From Serratia symbiotica (lineage in GTDB: Bacteria > Pseudomonadota > Gammaproteobacteria > Enterobacterales > Enterobacteriaceae), in NCBI GenBank assembly GCA_900380265.1, contig LR025083.1:1922001-1986000 (forward strand): a stretch of DNA of 64,000 nt, given 5' to 3'. The notes below the pieces were generated by a model. That model made no database searches. It was given only the letters and a program-made list of their open reading frames with translations, and was not told the DNA's origin. The number at the start of each line of letters is the position of its first letter. Within the stretch, counting starts at the first letter, position 1. Made by a program: the position numbers and the translations under genes. Below, piece after piece: positions 37,172-50,177 of this stretch.

Positions 37172-37225
37172 CATATACATCCTCTACGATCTGCATATCA
37201 AACTCACAAACAGAGGATGTATATG
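37172..37225. repeat. 14-bp perfect inverted repeat with 26-base spacer
   Basis: CATATACATCCTCT at 37172-37185 is matched exactly by its reverse complement at 37212-37225. Confidence 0.85.
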
Positions 37226-40200
37226 CTTGATGATATAGACTATTTCGCACATCAGCACTAAAGGCGATTAGTGAGCATTATACGGGCACTACCGTATCAA
37301 TAAATGACATAAGTTAATTCCTAGCTATAAGTACCCGAGCGATCAGTCCAGTCGATATGACTCATCAACTGTTAGACATCCTATTCAGATAACCAGTAAT
37401 ACACTAAAGTACCGTGTATTAGGAGGCTGTTGCGCCTAACATTGGCAGCTGAATCTAAATCCATAAATTAGGCATATCAACCAGATGCATATCTTGATTG
37501 ATGTTTGTCTAACCAGAGGTGCATTTTTAGGCGTTGAGTGATTATATTTGCCATTAGTAAATTTCAAGAAAGCAGGGAGATGATTCTATTCTCCGTATCA
37601 TTACATAGTATTAAACGACTAAAATAGTCTGCCCGATTAGCAGACTGACGTGATTAAAGTTAATAGAATATAATTCTATTATTTTTTAAACTAGTCTTAG
37701 TTAAGCATATTGAAAACATGTGGTTTACTGAAATATCCTGCATTTATCTCATTTGCAAATTAATTTACAAGATAAAATTATCGGCGACAGAGATGGGATT
37801 CTCACCCAAGACGGGAAACACATACCTTCTTGGAACCATATCTTCCAAGCAATGACCAAGGTAATAAATGAGTCTAGCTAAATTGATTGGCCGATTTAAA
37901 TTCTGAAGACAACAGACAAAAGAGATAGACAATATGATTAAGTAAAAAAAGTCTACTTCTATTTGCAATGTAAAAGGCAAATACAGAACTGAAATAGGCT
38001 TTATAAGCCAGTATAAAATGTGACAATGCGAAGTAATGTTAGTATACTGATAAAATCACACGACATCACTATCAAAAATAGTATTAAAGCACGACTAGGG
38101 TGAGGAACGCCGAAACAATAATGGCCACTGTTAAAATATCCATAAGCGCTAACGAATTACATCTCGGGTAATGATCTTTAGGTTGTAAAAGGTGACTCGC
38201 TATGTTCTAGGCTGTTTCGCGTACCTTCAATCAGTTTGACTAGCTTATTTATTTTAGCAAACAACACCACAGGATGTTCCAAAACGGAAAATATACAGCA
38301 ACCCAAAAGCGCTGACTGAGTTATTCACCTGGTTGAAGGATAAACTCTCAGCGAAGGCGCCAAAGAGTAGCCAGTTAACGCATGACAACTTCCCCTTGTA
38401 GTGACACTGACCACACGCCAAACAGATATTAGCCATCACAACTAGCACAACAAACTGGCTCTGGTCAACACTTCCCTGAGCCAACTCCAGAATACCGATG
38501 TAACTGACTGAAGGCGTAACAAGATCACAGATCCCAGCGTTAATTGATGAGGCAAGACTGAAACACCAATAAAATACACAATCAGGTTCCTCCGCCTATA
38601 GAAGAAAGGAATAGGACTTTACACTAGTAAAAAGTCTGTGAGATTTCGTACTACCCCTAGTTGAATTTAATAACCACGGATAAACTCTATCGATGATCGT
38701 TTGTTAGTAAACAGGCGTTACAGTACTGTCATGCCTGGATGGCAGCGGTGCTGATGAGATCCCACCGATATTTAGCATGCAGGATATACCTTGCAAGCAG
38801 TCAGCGAGTAAATCGTCAACCCGCTAGGCATCCCGACGACCTGTGCCGGCGGATACGCTATTCACTTGAAATGGCAAGCATCGATACAAGCTACACCCAT
38901 GGCATACGCTAAAGAAAGCAGAAGGTCCCAAAACCCTGCGCGCTGACTAATTGCTGATAGTTTGCTGATAATTGAAGTTGGACTACAAGAAATCGCAAGT
39001 TGCTTGATAAGCAAGCATAAAAATGACCGGAAGTAATATAGCGTAGTTGGCCGTAACCTATAACCTCATCACCTGTTATCCTGAGGTCACGCTACTGCGT
39101 AGGTTAAGGTACTGTATTAGGAGAACGGTATCTAGTAATCGAATGTACGCAACTTGAACAAAAAACAAAAGGGAGAATTCTTCTGAAACAAGGGGAACAA
39201 TCGATGCTAGCTAATCTAAGACATTTGATTGATCACCCAATGCACCATGTGATTAACCGTATTCACATTGGGTATCGCTGTGCGTTTAAGTGAATGAGCA
39301 TCGAGCAGCCTCTAGATGATGCAAGTTTACAGGCCACCTACCCCAAACTCACCAAAGGTGAGTGATCTGATATTATTGTCTAACATCCTTATCAATCTAC
39401 GAGATAAGATGGCCATTATACTGCCTGCTCGTCACGACGCCTTCTTCAAATTTATTGATTGCTCACCAGCATAACCAATACCTGCTATAAGACCGTGGAA
39501 AGTGAGCTGGCTATGTCTCCCAGCGAAGAGGCTGGCATGATTCTAGTCAGTAATAAGATCACTCCCACCACCTGAATAAAACAGCATACCAGGTCAAATA
39601 AAATCGGCACCGCATCGAGGGTGAATATAGCGCAGCCTTCACTATGCCAGAGTTAATGGACGTGCAACAGATTTTTCACAGAGCAAATCACTGAAATATG
39701 CGAGATGTGAGGATAAGGGGCAAAGATAGCGTTGCATTCTGCTCATGGGAACTTCCTGCATAAAAATAGCATAATTGGCAGAAAGAGCAAGAGATTGATA
39801 GACTAAAGCAAGGCGCTAACAAATACACCACGCCATCCGGACTTTTTAAAGGATTAAGTAACACCTTTCTCGTTACTAAGTTGATGCTCGCATGAGCATT
39901 AGTATAAAATGACGGCACCAGGTCCGACGCCTGCTTAAGAATATACTAGAAAGCACAGTTTTATAATGACGTGGTGCTGGGCTGGCGTCACTGTGAAGCA
40001 TCCGAGTACACATATCTATCTATAATAATTAGCATTAGCTAGGCTAACAAGCCCGCCCAGTACTTGCACGATCAAGTAAAGGTATTCAAACTAAATATAG
40101 ATAACGTACGCAGTGCTGCTGCAAGGTGATATAGCGCCTTGCTAATTGTATTGTAGCACACAGTTACCGTGGGTGAGATTGGCAAAGACAGCTATTTCCC

Positions 40201-43200
40201 CTCCTAACTAACTACATAGCGATCACGGTACAGGAACTCTAGCACTACCAGATGTGGGTTGACCACCAAATATTGCTCAGACATGGCTAACTATCTATCC
40301 CTGAGAATGCATGTTAGCAACCGCAACTATCCCTCTCACAAAGCGTAACTCACTGCCCACGCTGATGTTGCGGTAAAGGCCGGGCTGTCGTTCAGTCACA
40401 CGGACAGAGGCCTATTGTATCCAAACAAACAGTTCACCCATTGGCCGAAGCCAAACTTCTGGATGCAGATGATTGAATCTAGCCGATAATGCACAAATGA
40501 CGTTGCTTATCGAACTAGCCTCAACAACAACGTCAAGGCCCTTCCAATGACTAGCGTCACTAATGACGGCAAAACACCCATCGTTAGCTCAACTGCATTA
40601 AGTGGATCTCCAGTCTTCAACCAAAGAAAAAAATACGATTGTCGTTGCCAGGCAGTTGAATTACCTGGTACTACAACAACATATTTGGACCCACTGTAGC
40701 AGGGCGATCACACTTTTTAGTTGGTTATTATCCCTAACAATAGTGCTTGTGGCATAGGCTACTATTAAAGCGATCTAGACATTTACAGGAAAAGCGACTC
40801 GTCACGGCAACTTCCTCTTCTAGTGCCTACCGGAATAAGTTGTAATAGATCGGCCGTCTCAATACAATTATTAAGGCTTCCGCTAGGCAATGCGAAAGCA
40901 TATGCTTTGCATCATAATCGATTATTTCAATCACCTCACATCGCTGAGATCGATCGCTATTTTAAAACAAATCGGCGAAACCACTGCCATGTTATCTAGC
41001 TATTCATTATGCCTTTATTAAGCAGGCTAATGAGAATCCTGTTCCCTAGTAAACAAACCCAGGATATAGTTGATAAGCCTTAGCGCATTGGTGTGGATAA
41101 GATGTTATAACTGCCACGCAGTATACAAACCCACTAACCTATTGCGACTACCTAAGACCTACTCGCTGTACGTCCAGCAATGAAAGTAATTACTGGATAA
41201 AACTGATTACCGTGGCTAGTCGAAATAAATGCTAAAGAAGTAGTGAGCGTGATAATGCCCTCTTAGCCTTCAGCCTGATATTGAAGTGGGAATAAGACTT
41301 GAGTCATCAGCCGTGATAGAAGGATTCCAATCTAGTAATGCAGCTAACAGCTATTAACCACGATCAACATCCCCGTAAACAATAAGCAGACACGATTATG
41401 CCAAACTAACACAATCGCTAGGTACAGCATCTCTATTAATGACCCTCAGCAATTGAGCGCGGATTTTGTATATTGACGACTTGATTGAAATACCCTAGCT
41501 TATCTGGGGTCTGTGAAGTTATTATTAATCATTCTACACTCCTAAGCTTGTTACTTGCTAGCGGTCAATTCGATCGGTGATGAAAGGCTCATAACTTTTA
41601 ATTCCAGCCTGATTGAAACTTTATTTCAAGGTTGAAAAACTCCACATACACACCTCCTTGTATTACATATAGAGTCAACACGAAGCAATAGCTAACATCG
41701 ATAATAATAGAAGCCGGAATTAACCTTATCCAGAAAAGGAGACTAATTAGTAGAGACAGGGAAAAGCAATAGAGGGGCGACGCCAGTAAGTTATGTCAAA
41801 TGAGCTGCGTTATGACATTAGTCATAATTCCCATTTACCCTTCCTCGGGCGCTCTTAATACAACCCATCCCCACCAATTAGTTTTTAATTAATCAGGTTA
41901 AGCTAGTATGGCATCTACCCATTTCTATGAACGAGACTGCTAATCGATTAATTTTGATTGAACGTCATTATTTTTCTAGCGCTCTATTGAAAGATTGCCT
42001 TTATAATAAAAGCTTACGTGATGTATTACGAAATAGAGCCTGGAAAGGCTAGATAATTCTGTACGGAAAATAGAATATACCATTGCATTCATATTTTAAT
42101 CTGCATACAACATCTAAATTTATTACGAATCGCACTGAAGAGTGTAAAGGCTTAATAAAAATATTATTACTAGAAAACTTGACTATGTCAAGGAGTGATA
42201 TTTTAGATTTAAAACACTGCTAACACACACTAATTCTAGCGGGCGCATAGACTAGATCGGACATATGATAATACAAATACACTAATCCAACTTTAAATAT
42301 TACTTGACGTATAATGTTTTAAATGCTAGCGAATAATTTGTGACTGTACACATATCACTTAAATCAAACTTAAACAGCCTTACTGTCAATCCCTATTTGA
42401 TATATACCAATCTCAATAAGCTGATCAGCTTGATGCCAAATCCCTTTTATCTAGTACAAAAAAACTTGTATGTCATGGCAAGTACTTACATTGAAACAAT
42501 GTTTAGATCTCTGGAATTCCGGCGGCGGAATCAGACTAACATAAGAAGATCAGCAGCATGCTCGCTTCCTGAATATTTTTAATTTCCGACTTGATGCCAT
42601 AAGATAGATTAATTATATTAATATCGAGGATATATATAGATAAATGAAATAATAAGTGATATTCTGTAAATTCTATATTTACAATAAAATTTAACGAAAT
42701 AGACCGCACCAAGGCAGACGCAAATCACCTACAGATAGGATAAATCAATCATGAGCAACCCACTAAAATAAGCCGGCGCACTTATAAAATGTGTGAATTA
42801 TAACGCAATGTTACTAAGACGTAATTTAAGTTTCTTTTGACTTAGGACGGCAGTAAGTAACCTGATTATAAAGACGAACGTAACGCAAAGTAAGATTGTT
42901 TCTAGCTTGTGATGGGAATGGTATAATAACCTGTTTTGAAATCTATTACCTAGCGGTAATAGGAACAGCATGATTTGCAATATGTCATTCAAATCCTTTC
43001 AACTAAACCAGGTATACATTTCAAAACCGAATCTAATTTCAATACATTTCACGTACATTGCGGACGTAGACTGTTAAAACATCGTTCAATACAGCACTGA
43101 GTGAACCTCTTAGAAGAAGGATATGCTAAAAATACATCTTAAATACCATAAATTATTTATATAAAACCTATACCCCGACTAATTTAAGATTAAATTGAGC

Positions 43201-44399
43201 ACATAACGTCACAACCAAACCGATTATCAACCTTAGATGATAAAATAAGACAAAACAGGTAGATCGATCAGTATCTTTCTCTCTGACATCTGGAGCATGA
43301 CGGACTCTGAAATGATCGCTATATTAAGGAAATGTAAAACGACCCTGTTCTACGCTAATATTTAAAATCAGTTATTCGTGTTTCCTGGTAAAAGTCGTGA
43401 TATCAACCTCTTAAATACTGCATTTCATTACTTATATTTTGATAGTCTTACACTCTATCAAAGCAGACCCTAATCAACCAAGGCGTAATCCTTACCATAA
43501 GGATTAATACTAAAAATAAAAATTCCTCATATGGCCAGAAGCAATGAGAAATAAAAGTGCTAAGCCAGTGTGCTAAGGAACATTAAAAACTAAGACTTAG
43601 GAGATCTTACTGCCCTGCGTGGACATACTAAATAACTGCCCGGATTCAATATCCGGCATGTATCTTCAGGAAAAGATCCGCTTTTACTTCTTTTATAGAC
43701 GAAGAAAATATCGGGAATAATAATGACCGGTAAATAACAAAAAAGAATCACACCAGTGGTTTAAAGTCGGAATATGACCCTTCCAAAACAGGGAAACAGT
43801 TAGATGGCGCTGGATGCATTCGCGTAGATCTGAACTATAAATATCTAAACATAAGAAAAATTGACGTACGCACTAGGGAAACCCAAATGAACTTTTAACC
43901 CGACTACCTAACATCTAAAAAGAAATCGCCACCGGGAACACCATTGATTCACTAAACAGAATTATACATGCAATAGCACACAGGAATAGCGATTCCCGAC
44001 AGACGACTCAGTAGGGAAACTTATTTGTCTGGTCATTAATGGTGTATTAAAATCAGACTATTATAATGTATCGCATAGCAACTATACATCTTGCATTCTT
44101 GATCTCGACGAACTCCCGTTTGATCACCTCTAATAAATAAAATACAACCAAGCCATTTGCAGGTTAAAATTAAAGAATTTTCAAATAAAAAAGAGCGAGC
44201 CATTTAGACCTTGATCATTCAATTTAATAAAATACGCATTTTAATTGATAAAAATCCTATCTATTACTCGTCATAGAAATATATATTCATAAACTTAGTA
44301 TATAAGATATCAACATTTTTAAAAATGTCTCTCTAAATTAGGGAGATATTTCTTTCTAAAATAAGAATTTTTACATAACCGCTAATATCAATCTTGCCG

Positions 44400-44590
44400 T
44401 TCCAGTTAGCAATAATCACACCTGCTACCACGTAGCGATAGGAACGTGAAACTGCCTGATGAAAACTTAATCTATTCCATAATTTAACTAACTATTCTCA
44501 AAGTACTTGCATCACCGAATTTAATAGCTTCAATGACTCCTACTACAGCGTAGGATAATGAAGGAACACTGATCATATCTCCTTTCTCTT
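44400..44590 (-). pseudogene. trkA: trkA remnant (potassium uptake regulatory subunit), C-terminal part
   Basis: Minus-strand translation reads ISVPSLSYAVVGVIEAIKFG then DASTLRIVS, a stop, IME, a stop, IKFSSGSF. This matches [34 protein letters not shown] and IKLPPGTI in the second TrkA-C domain. Everything N-terminal to this is missing: only about 0.7 kb lies between this point and the rsmB remnant, against about 1.1 kb needed for the rest of trkA alone. The order trkA-rsmB-fmt-def on one strand is the enteric one. Confidence 0.82.
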
Positions 44591-45389
44591 ACCTTATCTA
44601 AAAATTCTGAAATCGTTGTGTGCTATGGATAAAATATCCGTTTTAAGTCACGTTTAAATTTAATTTATTGAGATAAGCATATAGCTGAATTAGCACAATT
44701 ACGTTATTATCACCATTCAATTTCCAGAATTGAATAATAATATTTCTTCATCATCATTAATGATAAGGATAACAGATCACAAGATCGACATCTTGTCATG
44801 ATCAGCACATCTCTGATCAGGTAAATACAGCCCGCGCCTAAACATACTGTAAAGTAACCAGCTATAGACACAGCTAGTCACGGTGCGTTCTTCTCACAAC
44901 ATTAGAAACTTAGTACATCAGTATAGAGTCAAGGTCTGGTGCAGTAACTTCCCTACCATGCTAATACAGAGTTATAGGTATCATTCAGGGGTTACTGCAG
45001 AGAACTACAGCAATTCCCACATTGGAATTGTCTGGCTATTGATATTGAAAATCTGTTTCGCCTGCGTCGGCTAAGAGCCGCAGCACTTTTTAACAGGCGA
45101 CTTAGCGGTAAATAACGGCAGTTTCTACAGACAGCGTACTGAATCAATGCGCCTTAACGAGCCTGATACTGATGTCATATGGCATTAATTAGCCTATTAA
45201 GTTACATGTTGCATCAATATTTCAATACTAACCGTTGTAGTTAGTACTGAGATAGATGGGGTGAAATATCCAGCAAATTAGTAAAGGGCAATCATGAGTA
45301 AATAGTACGGTCTGCGCAATCTAATGATAGATTGCCTTAACTTTCAACTCTTGAAAGCGTCATGCACATTACTATAACACGCAGCTTGT
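44591..45389. other. Deleted and decayed rsmB-trkA junction
   Basis: No readable gene. A small stem CGGCT/AGCCG followed within a few bases by TTTTT on the plus strand at 45067-45091 could act as a weak terminator. Confidence 0.35.
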
Positions 45390-45545
45390 GCTTGTACTTA
45401 AGCAGAACTCAAATCACAAGGAATATACCTAGTCATTAATAGTCCTTGTACTATTGATAGGACAGTACTGCGTCCTAAGTTTTATCTTATACCGATCCGA
45501 AAACTTTGGAAACGTCGCATAGGAAGTTGTAATGGTGTTTCACCA
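45390..45545 (-). pseudogene. rsmB: Probable rsmB remnant (16S rRNA m5C967 methyltransferase)
   Basis: rsmB follows fmt in enterics. Minus-strand translation reads LQLPMRRFQSFRIGI, resembling MARPMTGKQRTVHYL, and then VQGLLMTRYIPCDLSSA, resembling LYQLLYTRIPPHAALAE of the N-terminal RNA-binding domain. The catalytic methyltransferase domain is absent. Similarity is modest and leans on synteny. Confidence 0.5.
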
Positions 45546-45603
45546 TAAAACTAAATATTACAAAGACACAACTTGTTGATTTAGATTTTACCTACTGAGG
45601 ACA

Positions 45604-46548
45604 CTACAACTGATTACCTAATCTAATCCATGAGGGGCGTGCATTCAGTAAATCCCGTGATAACATTGGTTTTTTCCCTGCCAACTGCAGCTGGATGAGG
45701 TTAAGAACACCGTTAACAGTCGAGACCCGTATCCCATGCTTGTCAACATGGATAATAGTACCTGGTTCTGCGTATGCAGTTTCCATTAGCACAGTGGCTT
45801 GCCAAACTTTCACAGGCTGCCCATCTACTATGAAGTAACTAACCGGCCATGGGTTAAAAGCGCGAATACACCGTTCTAATTGCACGGCAGACAGGCTCCA
45901 GTCTAGTCGCGCTTCTTCTTTGCTTAACTTTCTAGCGTAAGTTATCTGAGCCTCATTCTGAACTTCACGTTTAAGCCCACCCATTACCAAAAGTTCTAAA
46001 ACTTTCAGCAGTCCTTGTTGGCCAAATACAGCCAATTTAGCATATAGGCTTGCAGTGGTATCCATAGCTTCAATAGGACACGCAATCTTGTGTATCATGT
46101 CACCTGTATCTAAACCTACAGCCATCTGCATAATCGTCACCCCAGTTTCTTTGTCACCTGCTAACAAAGAGCGCTGTATTGGTGCAGCGCCACGCCAACG
46201 TGGAAGTAGTGATCCGTGCACATTAATACAGCCAAAATGAGGAATATCTAATACTTTTTTAGGTACAAGCACTCCATAAGCCACCACAATCATGACATCA
46301 GCATAAAGCTTGGCAACTAATTGCTGACTTTCTTCAGAACGCAATGATTCCGGCTGAAATACCGGCAGATGATGCCGTTCCGCTAACAGCTTGACTGAAC
46401 TTGCTTTTATCTTATTTCCACGTCCAGCAGGACGATCAGGCTGAGTAAACACACCAACGATCTGGTGCTCAGATGATAACAACGCATCAAGATGAAGCAT
46501 TGCAAACTCAGATGTTCCGGCGAAAATAACACGTAAAGAATCAGGCAC
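45604..46548 (-). CDS. fmt: Methionyl-tRNA formyltransferase
   Basis: Formylates initiator Met-tRNA using 10-formyltetrahydrofolate. It has 314 residues against 315 in E. coli. The N-terminal Rossmann-like catalytic domain contains [30 protein letters not shown], the active-site segment [20 protein letters not shown] with Asn and His, and the LDTGDM motif; the C-terminal tRNA-binding domain has FNPWPVSYF and [17 protein letters not shown]. The start codon is GTG, with AGGA seven bases upstream. Its partner gene def, normally directly upstream, is broken, and rsmB downstream is dead. Fmt itself shows no sign of decay. Confidence 0.96.
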   Translation of the reverse strand: MPDSLRVIFAGTSEFAMLHLDALLSSEHQIVGVFTQPDRPAGRGNKIKASSVKLLAERHHLPVFQPESLRSEESQQLVAKLYADVMIVVAYGVLVPKKVLDIPHFGCINVHGSLLPRWRGAAPIQRSLLAGDKETGVTIMQMAVGLDTGDMIHKIACPIEAMDTTASLYAKLAVFGQQGLLKVLELLVMGGLKREVQNEAQITYARKLSKEEARLDWSLSAVQLERCIRAFNPWPVSYFIVDGQPVKVWQATVLMETAYAEPGTIIHVDKHGIRVSTVNGVLNLIQLQLAGKKPMLSRDLLNARPSWIRLGNQL

Positions 46549-46579
46549 ACTGAATTCCTAATGAATTAGGGCTCAACAT

Positions 46580-47057
46580 TGATCAATCTTAAGCATTCTT
46601 GTCAACTTTGGTTTCTAAATCGTGACAAAGGTCATCTACAAACAGGTTGCCCAATAGATAATATTTTATCTTGTTAAATGAAGATTGCAACAAGATCGGC
46701 CACTTTAACTATAAGATATGGCAGGCAGAGTGAGGTGAAGGGATCTTCACTATGCCTTTAGACATGTGCTCTATTTAACGCTTATAGATCACAAAACGCA
46801 AACTGCTTTAATTATGTCTGTAGTAATACTTTCTAACATTCATCTGGTTGATCAGGATCAGGCACTGATCGAGGGGTCTGAGTAGAATTAAGAACTATGA
46901 TGCGGTACTAAATACCTGTTTAAATGCTGCTAAGCATATGTTTGTATATAAATACCTCCTTTTTACATATCTTCCTTAGAATGCTCTGGACACCTACATT
47001 TACGTCTTCACCAGATCTGCGATTATGCGCACTGGATCATCTGGAACATCTACTAGC
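46580..47057 (-). pseudogene. def: def remnant (peptide deformylase)
   Basis: In enteric genomes def lies a few bases upstream of fmt, and this stretch occupies that slot at the right length (about 480 bp). Minus-strand pieces in order: LVDVPDDPVRIIADLVKT (VLHIPDERLRKVAKPVEE), RIIVLNSTQTPRSVPD (RIIVIDVSENRDERLV), then LVAIFI, a stop, QDKILSIGQPVCR ([20 protein letters not shown]) and finally QECLRLI (KLDRLKA). Brackets give E. coli Def. The metal-binding HEMDH and GIGLAATQ motifs are destroyed and there are several stops and frame changes. Def removes the formyl group from nascent proteins. The identification is firm; loss of function at this locus is certain. Confidence 0.9.
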
Positions 47058-50000
47058 TGGAAATTGACGTATCTCTTGAAAGAGATATCCAAATTGTAAA
47101 CGAGATTTAGCTTTTATTCTACCCATTCCTTTCCTGATTCATAGATATTGTGTATCAATTTCATGCGTGGGTAATAACAGGGCTTTCTACCAGAAAGGCT
47201 AATTCAACCCCAATCCATTACCCAACGGATGCTACAGATGCGTGATGTGAAATAAGTGGAGAGGATATTGGCTAGCTAATACATTAGTTAATAGTGCAAC
47301 CACTAAACTTTCAAAGGTTTCAGGGATAAGTCTGCATAATCAGAAGAAAACTGAATTTTAGTATATAGGTATGCCTATTTAAAGATCCGTATTACGCCTA
47401 GTTAGAATAGGCGACCGCCAGAAGCTGCTTTAGATTACAGCTAGGAATAGTTAGGGGGTATGAAACATATAATTGAGCAATGATCTACTTATTAGGCTTG
47501 TAGGCAGCTGACTAGATCAAAGCGCTCTTTGATGAGCATAGCTAAATCAAACGACAATTGTGTTAGACGTACTAACGTACTCATGTGACCCTTATCTCCG
47601 CGCTTGACAATAATTGCGCGCCAACCAGGACAAGGTGAATAATGATCTCGCTCAGCTGGGCTTTAATGCAGATAATTTATGCAATCTATTGATTAAGATA
47701 CAATCTTAACTGATTTACACGTAGAAAATACATCTTGCTTTATTGATAATGCCTACTATCATTTCGAATAAACTCTGAAAGAGGCGCCCATTTTGGGACC
47801 ACATACCGTAGCATCTTCCGATGCTTAGAATAGATGTAAATTTTAAATCTTGAAATCAGTGAAATAGGCATCAACCGTATTATAGCCTAAAAGAAAGCAG
47901 AATTGAATCTTGAAGATCAAAAATGGGTATAATGATAGTGCTAGTATTTGAAGCAGAAGGCTATCTACACTAACCCTGTTACACGTAAAAAATCATGACT
48001 AACCAGCGATTTACTACAAGGTAAAATGAATCCTCTTCAAAATGCAGCACTCAACTTCTAATAAATAATGCTCGGCCAACCCTATTTGGTTATGCTAATT
48101 AGCATCAATCCAAACATATCTGGGCTCTTAAAGCTCAGCCGCTAAGGATCGTCATCAAAGCGTGAAAGGCTAGCCCTTATATATAGACAGTCAATTCTAT
48201 TCCATATCAGGCTGTTATGGGGATAGCTACTGGTTTCTGTCATTATCCAGAATTTAGCTATATTAAACTAGCTATTGAGCGTACAATGAGTTTGATCTTC
48301 TTCTGCGCTAATCAGTTGTGTAGGCCCCGCCGGCAACACTTTATTGCCATATAATAAATTATAATCTAATCTCGTTCCCGCCTATATAATTGAATATACG
48401 CATACGTAGCCAGTGCTTTCTTCTTCTACCGAAACTGTATGCGGCCTAGGATTTTATCCTCATAACTAACAGGTGATGAATACTTTTCTCACCTAAAACA
48501 GCGCTAGTGGAGGACCGCATTGATCCTGATCCACACACCACTATCAGTAGTTAATATCATATATCAATAACAGCGTATTGAGTGAGTTTCAATACGCTTC
48601 AATATTAACCAGTAAGCCGGCCTGCTAACTTGGAGGACCCTGCAAGCTACCCCCCCCCCGCACTTCTAACTTGCGTTTTGTACCTTCCCCATGGTGAGTC
48701 ACTTCTAACAGGCTTCTCTAGCAACTATATGAGAGTATGGCATAGTATTAGAGTTAGACAGCGCTAGCGTCATTACCAGCAAACCTATCTAAATAAAATG
48801 AGAAAGCAGTATTGCCCTGTTGCTAGTATGGCTAACAAAGTTAGGTTACCTCATATCTCAAGCAGCAGAGATAGGCTGAGCACCTGTCAGATCTGCTAAG
48901 GTCTGACAGAGGCAAGTTGCATGAAGGCATGGCCGTGCTCGGCAACTCTATCAAACCACATATAATCACCCTTAATTTATTCGTTATTTACCGAACAGAA
49001 AAGAATTCATCATGCGCAGGTATCCCATTCTGATACCCTAGAGAGTTTTAAGACTAGCGACTAAGATGTAATAGTACAAGTTATCTAGGAGCGAACCTCA
49101 CGCTACCTTTTAACTATCGTGCTTTTCAAACTACGACTAAGGTGAGCAAGTAAGCCTTCCTAGGCTGGCGCCGTGAATACGCTCAAGGTCTTATCAACAA
49201 TTGATTGAGTGGAAATAAACATGGCTGCTATTGCCTATTCACCGATCTTTAATGCGCACCACTCATCTAGCCGCAGGATCACATTTTACTAATCAGGAAG
49301 GTGGCCAAGCCCTGCTGTAAGCTTATCGCTCTTATTCTTTATCTGTAAATTGAGGATCACTAACTGAACTTTTAGAAAGGAGAAAGAAATGATTCAGCTC
49401 TTCCAGAAGCGTTGTGAACTCATCGACGAAACTGATCAATTATGTTAATTAACATCGCCCATGCAATCTAGTAATCAATGCCATTACCTCCTGCATCAGA
49501 GGTAAAATATTAGTGTTGTCACTTGGTGTGGTAAACCGACAAATTCCATATTATAATCTTTTGAGCAGTCAAAGCGCCCTCCTGACGCGGGTAAAGGAAA
49601 AAGAGCACCGAGCATTTCTAATGTCTAGGGATGCTAGTGTGAGACAGGGTCTGTCATGTGTTCTTTCTATAACACGCTGTAATGACTACCATAAAACCAA
49701 TATTGCGCTATCTACGTAATTAATGGCACCTTAAGCAAAATCCTACTCCAAATCAGGTCATAGCTGCTCATCTGGTTTCTTGCAGAAACCATTTCCCCAA
49801 AGGACAGTGGTCGGCAGGATGCCGTACCCATCTAAAAGGTGTTTCATAAATGTTAACTAACGCACTGAGCTAGCTCCAAGATGGGTTATTACGGCAAAAA
49901 TAAACTGATCAGCATTCTTTAATACCATTTCCTCGTGCGCATATCACTATATATGCATATCACATGCAAGATATTTCCGTAACATAACCCAATAAATTGA

Positions 50001-50142
50001 CTCTAATTAGTTGTTCTGTGTTTTAAACATCAGCACATATAACAATTACTTTGGGGCATCGAAGATAACCAAAATAATTATTTTAGATCATATGGTTACT
50101 GAACAAATATATGGGCGATTTGTTTTTAATTCTAACCTTGAT

Positions 50143-50177
50143 TTCTCCAGTAAAGCGATCATCGCTTTACTGGAGAA
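50143..50177. repeat. 35-bp perfect interrupted palindrome
   Basis: Arms TTCTCCAGTAAAGCGAT (50143-50159) and its exact reverse complement (50161-50177) are separated by a single C. It lies inside a spurious 69-codon frame. Confidence 0.92.

Larger units (their letters stand above)
31896..44399. other. 12.5 kb of decayed DNA with no intact gene
   Basis: No intact coding frame, tRNA or known repeat was recognised. Synteny beyond oxyR predicts argH, argB, argC and argE, but none is readable. Short open frames are shorter than 82 codons and have no known motif. Protein-like but unidentified plus-strand text occurs at 36077-36163 (HTADHGQIEDLQSIPPEKL) and about 40540-40640 (SVTNDGKTPIVSSTALSG). 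Perfect inverted repeats lie at 35313-35351 and 37172-37225. The 38-41 kb part looks somewhat richer in G+C than its surroundings. Confidence 0.6.

Noticed and set aside
47100-47250. dprA C-terminal remnant
   Set aside because: Synteny predicts it, but only a few residues align, with stops; too weak to call.
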